Shown here piece by piece: positions 1 through 7,909 of a stretch of DNA of 18,899 nt; position 1 is the first letter of the stretch; the number at the start of each line of letters is the position of its first letter. A model generated the notes under the pieces. That model saw only the letters and a list, made by a program, of their open reading frames with translations, was not told where the DNA came from and searched no databases. Where the stretch lies: assembly GCA_003541675.1 (NCBI GenBank), contig DPMC01000082.1:1-18899 (forward strand), read 5' to 3'. The position numbers and the translations under genes are program-made. The DNA comes from Acidimicrobiaceae bacterium (GTDB lineage Bacteria > Actinomycetota > Acidimicrobiia > Acidimicrobiales > MedAcidi-G1).

Positions 1-596
1 AGTTGGTCCTTGACCTCCTGCATGCCCAGCCGGTTGGCCAGCGGGGCGTAGATGTCCAGAGTCTCTTGGGCCACCCGTTCCTGCTTGTGTTCGGGCAGCG
101 CGGCCAGGGTTCGCATGTTGTGGAGTCGGTCGGCCAACTTGATGATCAGCACACGAAGGTCCTTGGCCAGGGCGACCAGCATCTTGCGGACGCTGGCCGC
201 CTGCTGTTCTTCGCGGGTGTCGAAGTGGAGGCGCTCCAACTTGGTGACGCCGTCCACGATGAGCCGGACATCGGAACCGAAGTCCCGCTCGAGGTCATCG
301 AGGGAGATGGAGGTGTCCTCCACCGCGTCGTGTAGCAGGGCGGCGGCCACCGTCACGTCATCCAGACCCTGCCGGGCCACGATGGTGGCCACCGACAGCG
401 GATGGTGAATGTAGGGCTCTCCGGACTTGCGGGTCTGGCCTGCGTGGGCGGCCAACGCCACCTGGTAGGCCTGCTCGATCATCGACGAATCCGCTCCGGG
501 ATGATGGGCCCGGTATTCGGTCAGCAGTGCCGACGTCTCGCCGACCACCTCACGGGGGCGGCGTCGCCACGGGAGCACCCGGGTCATCGTGGCCAT
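1..596 (-). CDS. rel: RelA/SpoT homologue (Rsh), bifunctional (p)ppGpp synthetase/hydrolase, N-terminal part
   Basis: Partial gene: 198 codons are visible from the ATG at 594-596, and the rest lies beyond the left edge. Rsh enzymes make and degrade the alarmone (p)ppGpp in the stringent response. The visible part is the N-terminal HD hydrolase domain. It contains YIHHPLSVA (residues 62-70), the HD signature LLHDAVEDT (87-95), IVDGVTKL (113-120) and ADRLHNMRTL (155-164). The HDxxED motif and the later Asp/Asn are intact, so hydrolase activity is expected, unlike E. coli RelA. The synthetase, TGS and ACT domains would follow outside the window. A second in-frame ATG lies at 585-587. There is no clear Shine-Dalgarno sequence. 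Its position after yajC-secD-secF is the usual actinobacterial one, but the apt gene commonly found between secF and rel is absent. The family is certain; the full length cannot be judged. Confidence 0.95.
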   Translation of the reverse strand, partial: MATMTRVLPWRRRPREVVGETSALLTEYRAHHPGADSSMIEQAYQVALAAHAGQTRKSGEPYIHHPLSVATIVARQGLDDVTVAAALLHDAVEDTSISLDDLERDFGSDVRLIVDGVTKLERLHFDTREEQQAASVRKMLVALAKDLRVLIIKLADRLHNMRTLAALPEHKQERVAQETLDIYAPLANRLGMQEVKDQ

Positions 597-647
597 CTCA
601 GCGGCACCCGCTTTCGGGACACAGGTTTCTGAGACGAAGGCTTCCGC

Positions 648-677
648 TATACGGGCTTCTGGAAAGGCCCGGTTCCC
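648..677 (-). promoter_or_regulatory. Candidate second ECF-type promoter for rel
   Basis: On the minus strand GGGAACC (671-677) is followed after 17 bases by CGTATA (648-653). The -35 half fits ECF/SigE-type promoters well. The -10 half fits only partly, with GTA in place of GTT. It would start transcription about 45 bases before the rel ATG. This is pattern matching only. Confidence 0.22.
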
Positions 678-680
678 TGG

Positions 681-706
681 AACGACCTGAGATCACCAGC
701 GTTCCC
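681..706 (-). promoter_or_regulatory. Candidate ECF-sigma promoter for rel
   Basis: On the minus strand GGGAAC (701-706) and CGTT (681-684) are separated by 16 bases. This is the classic actinobacterial ECF (SigE-like) arrangement. It lies in the secF-rel gap, points at rel, and would give a leader of roughly 80 bases. The same bases also form a 6-base inverted repeat (GGAACG/CGTTCC), so a hairpin is an alternative reading. Confidence 0.33.
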
Positions 707-727
707 ATGCCTCCACGGTAGTCGTGG

Positions 728-750
728 GGGGCCACCGGCCAGTGGGCCCC
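728..750 (-). terminator. Candidate hairpin terminator downstream of secF
   Basis: GGGGC plus CAC pairs with GTG plus GCCCC around a 6-base loop with a single bulged base at 745. The hairpin begins about 40 bases after the secF stop and precedes the rel promoter candidates. There is no T-run, so it could be a U-less terminator, or simply a stable stem in GC-rich DNA. Confidence 0.3.
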
Positions 751-791
751 GAAGCCGGACCCTTCGGTCAGGTCTCGCTGGACGACGTGCG

Positions 792-1910
792 TCAGCGCTT
801 CTTCTTGCGTGGGCGGGGCGGCACGCCACCGCCTGTCGGCGCCGTCATGGTCGGACGACGCTTCGCCGGGCCACCACCGGGCGCCCGCCGCGGTGCGGCC
901 CGGGTGTCGACACCCACCGCATCGCTCCGCTCGATGGTCCGTGTCCCCTTCATGGACCCGTCGACATCGTCGCCCGTTCGATTCCGGACCTTGAGGGCGA
1001 TCTGACTCCACCGCTCCTCGCGCTCCTTGAGCACGGAAACCAGCGACGAGGCCAGGAAAAGCGACGAGTAGGAACCCACGGCGATGCCCACCAGGAGAGC
1101 CACCGCGAACTCGCGCAGGGTGCCCGCCCCCAGGATGAACGAACCCACCACCAGCATCGACAAGACCGGGATGGCCGAGGTGATGCTGGTGTTGATGGAC
1201 CGCATGGCCACCCGGTTCAAGGCCAGGTTCATGAGTTCCGAATAGGTGTACCGCTCGGTCGCACCTAGACGGCCGACGACCTCTCGCACCTTGTCGTAGA
1301 CCACGATGGTGTCGTAGAGCGAGTACCCCATGATGGTCAGGAAGGCGATGACCGTAGCTGGGGTGATCTCGAACCGGAAGACCGAATAGACGCCGACGCT
1401 CAGCACGATGTCGTGGGCCACGGCGACCAATGCACCGACCGCCATCTTCCATTCCAGACGGACGGCGATGTACATCGCCACCACGATGAAGAAGACGATC
1501 AGTGCCTTGACCGCCTTGCCGGTGACTTCGTCGCCCCATGTGGGTCCGACCTGCTCGAAGGCCACCACGGGGCCTAGACCAGCGGCCAGACCATCACGGA
1601 TCTCCGCGGCGCGGGCCGGATCCTGAACGTCGGAGCGCACCAGGACCAGATCGTCGTCAACCAGTTGGATGCGGGCCTCGGGCGCCCCGAGGTCGGCCAT
1701 CAACTCACGGGCGTCAGCTACCGACACGTCAGGTGCCCGGACCTCATAAGAGGTTCCACCCTCGAAGTCGAGGCCCAGGTTCAGGCCAAAGACGGCAAAC
1801 GAAAGCAGGCCCAGGACGACGGCCACCACCGACGTGGTGACGGCCGGGCGCCACAGCAAGGGAAAGTCGACCGGCGATTCGCCGCGATAGAGGGCTCGTA
1901 GGGTCTTCAT
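792..1910 (-). CDS. secF: Protein translocase subunit SecF
   Basis: 372 aa. With SecD it forms the membrane complex that uses the proton gradient to help SecYEG-SecA pull proteins across the membrane. Features are one N-terminal helix (about 24-43), the DFEGGTSYEV motif (48-57) opening the extracytoplasmic P1-like domain, GPTWGDEV (122-129), and five further helices between about 133 and 290. The family core GYSLYDTIVVYDKVRE (195-210) and NTSITSAIPVL (240-250) are present. The last 75 residues are a hydrophilic tail rich in Arg, Pro and Gly that ends in RPRKKKR, longer than in E. coli SecF and common in actinobacteria. The ATG overlaps the secD stop by four bases (ATGA), indicating translational coupling. 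Complete and intact. Confidence 0.97.
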   Translation of the reverse strand: MKTLRALYRGESPVDFPLLWRPAVTTSVVAVVLGLLSFAVFGLNLGLDFEGGTSYEVRAPDVSVADARELMADLGAPEARIQLVDDDLVLVRSDVQDPARAAEIRDGLAAGLGPVVAFEQVGPTWGDEVTGKAVKALIVFFIVVAMYIAVRLEWKMAVGALVAVAHDIVLSVGVYSVFRFEITPATVIAFLTIMGYSLYDTIVVYDKVREVVGRLGATERYTYSELMNLALNRVAMRSINTSITSAIPVLSMLVVGSFILGAGTLREFAVALLVGIAVGSYSSLFLASSLVSVLKEREERWSQIALKVRNRTGDDVDGSMKGTRTIERSDAVGVDTRAAPRRAPGGGPAKRRPTMTAPTGGGVPPRPRKKKR

Positions 1911-3412
1911 GCTCCGACCTCCGATGGGACTGCGCCCCTTCGAGCCGACACGGCACCCGAGGCGGGCAGGCCGAAGCGTTCAGGGTGATCGGCAAACCAG
2001 CGTGTGGTGGCCAGCAGGCGCACCATCGGACCCATGAAGAAGTAGGTGGCCACCAGGTCCAGGATGGTTGCCAGGCCGAGGTAGAGGGCGAAGCCCCGAA
2101 CGGCACCGACGGTGAGCGCCCACAACAGGCCGGCGCCGATCAGCGAAGCCAGATCGGCTTTGACGATGGTCGAAAAGGCGATCGGAAAGGCCCGGTCGAC
2201 CGAGGACCGGGCAGTTCTACCGTCGCGGACGTCTTCCTTGAGGTGTTCGAAGTAGACGATGTTGGAGTCCACCGAGACGCCGACGGCCACGATCATGCCG
2301 GTGATACCGGCCAGCGTGAGGGCCAACCCCGACTGGGTTCCGAGGTGGGCGATGATGGCCCACAGGAGCACACCGGAGATCCCGAGACTCAACAGAGCCA
2401 CCAGACCGAGGATGCGGTAGTAGGTCACGATGAACAGGGCAACCAGTAGCAGGCCGACCAGGCCGGCCACCACGCCGGCCCTCAGGGAGTCCTCGCCAAT
2501 GGTCGCCGACACCACCCTGGTGTTATCGGGTTCGAGTTCCACGGGCAGCGCGCCGTAGCGCAGCGAGAGCGACACGTCGTCGGCCTCGGCCTTCTCGAAC
2601 CCACCGGAGATCAGGATGGCGTCGTGCTGGAACTGGGGCGCCCGGATGGATGGTGCGGTGACCACTTGGCCATCGAGCACGATGGCTAGACGGCCGTTGG
2701 TCGAACCGACAGCCAGGGGGCACGAGGGGTCACCCGTGTAGCACCGGGCCGCCACCTCGTTGAAACCGTCGATGCCGACCTGTCCCTGATGGAGGTCCAG
2801 TCCGACCTGCCACTGGTAGTCGATGAACAGCGGGTTGGCGTCAGCGATCGCTTCACCGGTCAGGACCGATGGTCCCAGCAGGTAGCGCTGGCCGGCGGTG
2901 TCGCCACGAAGCCCCAGCACCACGAAGTTCTCGGCAAGATCGTCCTCCGGGGCGGTGTACCCGTCGGCACCGATGGCCGGCACCACCGCTCCGGTGTTGA
3001 CCTCCGAACACATGGCATGGGCAGTCGACCACGAGCCTGACGCCGTCGTCTCGGGACGGACTGTCGAGGTGACGCTACAGACCGGCCGGAAGCGAAGTTC
3101 GGCCGTGGTGCCCACGAGCGACAGGGCCCGGTCCTGGTCGTCCACCCCCGGAAGCGAGACCAGCACACCGGTCTCGGTCCGGGAGATCTCGGGTTCGGCC
3201 ACGCCGAGTCCATCGACCCGGTCACGAATGATCGACACCGTCTGGTCGAGCATCTCCTCGGTGGCCGGCTCGGTGGCTACCAGCCGAACCGACACGCCAC
3301 CCTGCAGGTCGAGCCCGAGCAGGGGCTTGTTGCCCCAGACCACGGTCATGGTCGAGGCGAGGACGCTCAGGATGACGATCCCGAGCAGGTAGACAAGTTG
3401 ACGGCGGGGCAT
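1907..3412 (-). CDS. secD: Protein translocase subunit SecD
   Basis: 501 aa partner of SecF in the Sec accessory complex. It has an N-terminal helix (5-26), the LGLDLQGG motif (32-39), a large extracytoplasmic region to about residue 310, and five C-terminal helices (about 312-462). The conserved GVSVDSNIVYFEHLKED stretch (378-394) includes the Asp (382) equivalent to the functionally essential one in E. coli SecD. The extracytoplasmic region holds four cysteines (112, 135, 224, 231), which could form two disulfides. The ATG at 3410-3412 follows the yajC stop by 36 bases, with no strong Shine-Dalgarno sequence. The start is favoured because the first helix begins at once. Order yajC-secD-secF is the standard operon. 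Confidence 0.97.
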   Translation of the reverse strand: MPRRQLVYLLGIVILSVLASTMTVVWGNKPLLGLDLQGGVSVRLVATEPATEEMLDQTVSIIRDRVDGLGVAEPEISRTETGVLVSLPGVDDQDRALSLVGTTAELRFRPVCSVTSTVRPETTASGSWSTAHAMCSEVNTGAVVPAIGADGYTAPEDDLAENFVVLGLRGDTAGQRYLLGPSVLTGEAIADANPLFIDYQWQVGLDLHQGQVGIDGFNEVAARCYTGDPSCPLAVGSTNGRLAIVLDGQVVTAPSIRAPQFQHDAILISGGFEKAEADDVSLSLRYGALPVELEPDNTRVVSATIGEDSLRAGVVAGLVGLLLVALFIVTYYRILGLVALLSLGISGVLLWAIIAHLGTQSGLALTLAGITGMIVAVGVSVDSNIVYFEHLKEDVRDGRTARSSVDRAFPIAFSTIVKADLASLIGAGLLWALTVGAVRGFALYLGLATILDLVATYFFMGPMVRLLATTRWFADHPERFGLPASGAVSARRGAVPSEVGA

Positions 3413-3448
3413 TTCGGCGACGCAGGGTTCCGGTGACGGTGGAGCCGC

Positions 3449-3805
3449 TCAGGCCTCGTCTGAACCGGTCTCTTCGGAACCGGTCTCTTCGCCCGGTTCC
3501 GCGGTGACCGGTTCCTCAGCAACCAGTTCCTCGTCAACGGTGGTGGGCTCGTTGAAGCGACGATCCACGGCACTTCGCAGAACCTTCAGCTCGATGCCCG
3601 AGTACACCTCAATCCACAGCACGTGCTCGTCGTCGCCGTCGACCTCCTTCACGACCCCGAAGATGCCCGAACTGAGGACCACCTCATCACCCGCCGAGAT
3701 CGACGATACGAGTGCCTGCTGCTCCTTCACCTTGCGCTGCTGCGGTCGGATCATGAGCACGTACATGAGCCCGAAGATGAGGATCAGGGGGATGAAGCCG
3801 GCCAC
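3449..3805 (-). CDS. yajC: Preprotein translocase subunit YajC
   Basis: 118 aa single-pass membrane protein that associates with SecDF. The N-terminal helix (residues 3-19, FIPLILIFGLMYVLMIRP) runs into the family signature RPQQRKVKEQQ. A small basic-to-acidic cytoplasmic domain follows, with SAGDEVVLSSGIFGVVKEV (37-55). The C-terminal 30 residues are strongly acidic and repetitive (GEETGSEETGSDEA). The start is GTG (3803-3805), supported by AGGAG seven bases upstream. It is the first gene of the yajC-secD-secF unit and is separated from tgt by 162 bases, so it probably has its own promoter. Confidence 0.95.
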   Translation of the reverse strand: MAGFIPLILIFGLMYVLMIRPQQRKVKEQQALVSSISAGDEVVLSSGIFGVVKEVDGDDEHVLWIEVYSGIELKVLRSAVDRRFNEPTTVDEELVAEEPVTAEPGEETGSEETGSDEA

Positions 3806-3812
3806 GGGAACG

Positions 3813-3817
3813 CTCCT
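3813..3817 (-). promoter_or_regulatory. Ribosome binding site of yajC
   Basis: AGGAG on the minus strand, seven bases before the GTG start. It decides the non-ATG start. A CTCT four bases upstream of it could pair with GGAG in a short hairpin. Confidence 0.7.
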
Positions 3818-3818
3818 A

Positions 3819-3846
3819 GAGAGGGGATTTGAGAGGGGATTTGAGA
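3819..3846. repeat. 12-base tandem repeat in the yajC leader
   Basis: Two exact copies of GAGAGGGGATTT (plus-strand reading, 3819-3830 and 3831-3842) followed by a partial GAGA. The repeat begins two bases upstream of the yajC Shine-Dalgarno sequence. It could alter spacing or RNA structure by slippage. No known element matches. Confidence 0.85.
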
Positions 3847-3952
3847 CAATGATCCGGACGACCTGATGGCCGCCAGTGGACCCCGTGAGCCTACGCCGAG
3901 CCGCGAGTACCTCGACAGGTAACCCGGGAGATAGCGGGCAGGCAACCCGTCG

Positions 3953-3968
3953 GGCACCCGTCGGTGCC
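3953..3968 (-). terminator. Candidate hairpin at the end of tgt
   Basis: Perfect 6-base inverted repeat GGCACC/GGTGCC with a 4-base loop, touching the tgt TAG stop. No T-run follows. The rest of the 3806-3967 gap shows no gene, and I see no clear -35/-10 pair for yajC. Terminator function is a weak inference. Confidence 0.3.
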
Positions 3969-5077
3969 TAACCCCAGACGGTCAGGGTGTCGCTCCGGAA
4001 CGCCTCGAACGTTCCGGCCTCGATGGATGCCCGGAGACGATCCACGAAGTCCAGCAACCAGGCCAGGTTGTGCATCGAGAGGAGCCGACCACCGGTGGGT
4101 TCGTCGGTCATCAGGAGGTGTCGCAGGTAAGCCCTGGACCACCGCCCAGCCGGGCTGGCCGGGAAAGCGGGATCCAGGGGCGAATCGTCGGTGGCAAACC
4201 GGGCGTTTCGCAGGTTGAGACGTCCAGCGGTGGTCAGCACTGTCCCGTGCCGCGCGTGCCGGGTGGGCAGGACGCAGTCGAACATGTCGATCCCGGCCGC
4301 CACCACCTCGACGAGGCCCGCCGGGTCCCCGAGACCCATGAAGTAGCGCGGTTGGTCGGCCGGAAGCAAACTCGTCACCGCAGCCAGGGGCTCCAGCATC
4401 TGGTCACGGGTCTCTCCCACGCTGAGACCACCCACCGCGTAGCCGTCGAAACCCACCTCGAGGGTCCGCTCGGCGCTCTCTATCCGCAGACCGGTGTCGG
4501 TGCCTCCCTGCACGATGCCGAACTGGCTCTGCCGGCCAGCGGCATCCGGGTGTTCCAGGAAGGCCCGACGGCCCCGGCCGGCCCATGTCGCGGTGCGGAC
4601 TACCGCGGCCCGGAGGACCTTCTCCGTTGCCGGCAGGGCAGGACACACGTCCAGGACCATCTGGACGTCAGCTCCCAGGTCGGCTTGGACTTCGGCTGCC
4701 CCCTCCGGGGTGAGCACGTGGGTGGACCCGTCATAGGTCGATCGAAAGGTGGCGCCCTGGTCATCGACCTTCGGCTTCAGCGAGAAGATCTGGTAGCCAC
4801 CTGAGTCGGTGAGGGTGAGCCCCTCCCAACCGGCGAAGGCGCCCAGTCCCCCGTGTGCCCGGATCACCTCGGCACCCGGTCGCAGCATCAGGTGGTACGT
4901 GTTTCCGAGGACCACCTCGGCTCCCAGTTCGGCCAGATCGACCGACGAGAGGTGCCGTACCGCTCCCCTCGTTCCGACCGGCATGAAGCATGGGGTCCGG
5001 AACGTTCCCCCGGGCACCCGAACCGTGCCGGAACGTGCGCCTCCGTCGATCGCCGACGCGGTGAACTCGGCTCTCAC
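3968..5077 (-). CDS. tgt: Queuine tRNA-ribosyltransferase (tRNA-guanine transglycosylase) lacking the zinc-site cysteines
   Basis: 369 aa. Tgt exchanges G34 in GUN anticodons for preQ1, which QueA then modifies on the road to queuosine. The TIM-barrel signatures are intact: LTDSGGYQIFSL with catalytic Asp91, GIVQGG (187-192), YAVGGLSVGE (213-222) and GIDMFDCVLPTRHARHG with nucleophile Asp267. The zinc site is abnormal. Where E. coli has PLDPECDCYTC, this protein reads PLDPAFPASPA (300-310), so the three Cys ligands become Phe305, Ala307 and Ala310. The fourth ligand, His336, remains. Reading frame and flanks (SRAYLRHL, MHNL) are undisturbed. The GTG start (5075-5077) overlaps the queA stop (GTGA) and has GGGGGAG eight bases upstream. 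An upstream in-frame extension to 5188 lies wholly inside queA and has no homology. It is a real Tgt homologue; whether it is active is open. Confidence 0.93.
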   Translation of the reverse strand: MRAEFTASAIDGGARSGTVRVPGGTFRTPCFMPVGTRGAVRHLSSVDLAELGAEVVLGNTYHLMLRPGAEVIRAHGGLGAFAGWEGLTLTDSGGYQIFSLKPKVDDQGATFRSTYDGSTHVLTPEGAAEVQADLGADVQMVLDVCPALPATEKVLRAAVVRTATWAGRGRRAFLEHPDAAGRQSQFGIVQGGTDTGLRIESAERTLEVGFDGYAVGGLSVGETRDQMLEPLAAVTSLLPADQPRYFMGLGDPAGLVEVVAAGIDMFDCVLPTRHARHGTVLTTAGRLNLRNARFATDDSPLDPAFPASPAGRWSRAYLRHLLMTDEPTGGRLLSMHNLAWLLDFVDRLRASIEAGTFEAFRSDTLTVWG

Positions 5078-6183
5078 CGGTCTGTCTCCCCCGGTAGATC
5101 CGTCGCGGTGCGGGCCACCAGCATGGCGTCCCCGAACGAGAGGAAGCGGTACCCGTCGTTGAGGGCTCCCCGATAGAGGTCGCGCCACCTTGTCCCTGCG
5201 AACGCTTCGAGCATGACCAGAAGCGTGGACCGTGGCAGGTGGAAGTTCGTCATCAGGGCATCCACCATCTGGAACTCGAAGGGGGGCCGGATGAACAGGT
5301 CCGTCGATCCAGCGGGGCCGAACCGGGCCGCGGATTCCAGGGCCCGGACCGTGGTGGTGCCCGTCGCCACCACCCGTCCGCCGCTTCGGCGGGCCGCCAG
5401 ACAGGCCTCGATCACCTCCGGGGCCACCTGGTAACGCTCGTGGTGCATCCGGTGGTCGTCGAAGTCGCCCACGGTCACCGGTCGGAACGTGTCCAGGCCC
5501 ACCACCAGTTCGAGGTACTCGACGCGTGCTCCTGCCGATCGGCAGCGTTCCAGGACGTCGTCGGTCAGATGCAGGCCGGCGGTGGGAGCGGCGGCCGACG
5601 CCGGCCGGTCACTGAACACCGTCTGGTAACGCTCCGGGTCTGCCAGCACGGTGGTGAGGTACGGCGGGAGCGGCATCTCGCCGTACCGATCCAGGGCAGC
5701 CTCAAGATCATCGTCGCCGGTCCGGATCCGGACATGACGGCGCCCCTCGCCCAGATCGGCGCCCACCTCGACGGCCAATCCGGCTAATCCCTCGATGTTG
5801 GGTCCGTCGGGGGTCAGGACGACACCGTCGGGTAGTCGACGACTGGGCCGAACCAGTGCCTCCCAGAGATGGCCATCCTGACGAAGGTCGTCCGGGTTCT
5901 GGGGATCCAGCTGCTGGGCACGATGTTCGTCGACCGGATGCAACAACAGGACCTCGGCGGCACCGCCGGTGGGTCGCCTGAGGCGCAGTCGTGCCGGCAG
6001 GACCCTCGTGTTGTTGAGAACCAAGATGTCTGCGGGCCCGAGGAGCGAGGGCAGGTCCCTCACTGTTCTATGAACGACCGAGGGGCCGGTGGCGTCCAGC
6101 AGCCGGGCCGCCGAGCGGTCGGCCAGCGGCTCCTGGGCTATGGCCGACGCCGGGAGGTCGTAGTCGAAATCGTCGGGCCCCAT
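5074..6183 (-). CDS. queA: S-adenosylmethionine:tRNA ribosyltransferase-isomerase QueA
   Basis: 369 aa. QueA transfers and isomerises the ribosyl group of S-adenosylmethionine onto preQ1-tRNA to give epoxyqueuosine. Family motifs appear in order: DYDLP (7-11), IAQEP (15-19), LVLNNTRVLPARL (54-66), GEMPLPPYL (168-176), ASAAAPTAGLHLT (195-207), VGLDTFRPV (228-236), ATGTTTVRALES (273-284), DLFIRPPFEF (295-304), DALMTNFHLPRSTLLVML (308-325) and YRFLSFGDAML (345-355). About 20 extra polar residues (roughly 84-106) sit before WEALVRP compared with typical members. ATG start at 6181-6183, 56 bases after ruvB. The last codons overlap the tgt GTG, so the two queuosine genes are coupled. Confidence 0.97.
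   Translation of the reverse strand: MGPDDFDYDLPASAIAQEPLADRSAARLLDATGPSVVHRTVRDLPSLLGPADILVLNNTRVLPARLRLRRPTGGAAEVLLLHPVDEHRAQQLDPQNPDDLRQDGHLWEALVRPSRRLPDGVVLTPDGPNIEGLAGLAVEVGADLGEGRRHVRIRTGDDDLEAALDRYGEMPLPPYLTTVLADPERYQTVFSDRPASAAAPTAGLHLTDDVLERCRSAGARVEYLELVVGLDTFRPVTVGDFDDHRMHHERYQVAPEVIEACLAARRSGGRVVATGTTTVRALESAARFGPAGSTDLFIRPPFEFQMVDALMTNFHLPRSTLLVMLEAFAGTRWRDLYRGALNDGYRFLSFGDAMLVARTATDLPGETDR
5086..5092 (-). promoter_or_regulatory. Ribosome binding site of tgt
   Basis: GGGGGAG on the minus strand, eight bases before the tgt GTG and inside the 3' end of queA. It decides the start at 5077 over the longer reading frame. Confidence 0.65.
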
Positions 6184-6203
6184 GGGTCGGCAAGCCTAGG
6201 GAG

Positions 6204-6216
6204 CCACGGCCCGTGG
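6204..6216. repeat. Short palindrome between ruvB and queA
   Basis: CCACGG-C-CCGTGG, a 13-base dyad inside the 56-base ruvB-queA gap. It could be a weak hairpin or an operator. No function can be assigned. Confidence 0.3.
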
Positions 6217-6239
6217 AGTTCCGACCGCCGAACGTCGGT

Positions 6240-7286
<1,047 letters not shown>

Positions 7287-7315
7287 GACCGACCTGCCCC
7301 GACCCGCGTCCGGAC

Positions 7316-7909
7316 CTAGGCCCGGGCGAGGCGCTGGAGGGCCTCGCGTAACAGGATCGCCGGATCGTCGCCACCCAGGTCGGCCAGCACCGACCGGACC
7401 TCATCCGGGGTGTACCCAAGGCCACCGAGAGCATCTTGGACCTCGGCCACTGCCGATCGGGGTACGCCCGGCCCCTCACCGCCGTCCAAAATCCCATCCA
7501 ACGGCAGGTCGAGCGAGTCCTTGAGTTCGACCAGTAGCCGGGTGGCGGTCTTCTTTCCGACACCGGGAACGAGACAGAGGGCAGCCACGTCGTCATCGGC
7601 CAAGAGACGGGCCAACTCTCCAGGCCCGTGTACGCCTAGCACCGCGAGAGCCAGCGACGGCCCGACTCCGTGAGCCGAGAGGAGTGCCTCAAAGCAGGCG
7701 CGTTCGTCACGCTCGAGGAAGCCGTACAGCGTCTGGTCGGCCTCCCGGAAGTGATGGTGGACGTGGACGAACACATCGCCGCCCACATCGCCCAACCGGA
7801 CTGCGGTGGTTGGGGTGACGACCACCCGGTAGCCGACACCTGCCACCTCGATGAGGACCTCGCCCTCTCCGAAGCGTTCCAGCAGTCGACCTCTCAGCGA
7901 CCCGATCAT
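7316..7909 (-). CDS. ruvA: Holliday junction DNA helicase subunit RuvA
   Basis: 197 aa. RuvA tetramers bind the four-way junction and load RuvB. The N-terminal OB-fold starts MIGSLRGRLLE and carries VGYRVVV (25-31) and QTLYGFL (59-65). The helix-hairpin-helix region follows, with HGVGPSLALAVL (80-91) and LVPGVGKKTATRLLVELKD (113-131). The C-terminal RuvB-binding domain (about 150-197) is AVAEVQDALGGLGYTPDEV and onward. The ATG (7907-7909) overlaps the ruvC stop by four bases (ATGA). The open frame runs further upstream to 8377 but that part is only a shadow of ruvC. Confidence 0.97.
   Translation of the reverse strand: MIGSLRGRLLERFGEGEVLIEVAGVGYRVVVTPTTAVRLGDVGGDVFVHVHHHFREADQTLYGFLERDERACFEALLSAHGVGPSLALAVLGVHGPGELARLLADDDVAALCLVPGVGKKTATRLLVELKDSLDLPLDGILDGGEGPGVPRSAVAEVQDALGGLGYTPDEVRSVLADLGGDDPAILLREALQRLARA

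Noticed and set aside
598..1539. 313-codon minus-strand frame overlapping secF
   Set aside because: It is an alternative frame of secF with an Arg/Gly/His-rich, unlikely composition.
4070..4804. Long plus-strand open frame (244 codons) opposite tgt
   Set aside because: It lies entirely antisense to tgt, has no recognisable motif, and such frames are expected opposite GC-rich genes. The same applies to the other plus-strand frames, including 11659-12453 and 12132-12872.
5078..5188. N-terminal extension of tgt by 37 residues
   Set aside because: It lies within queA, is low-complexity and basic, and lacks homology. The GTG at 5077 has a Shine-Dalgarno sequence and a GTGA overlap.
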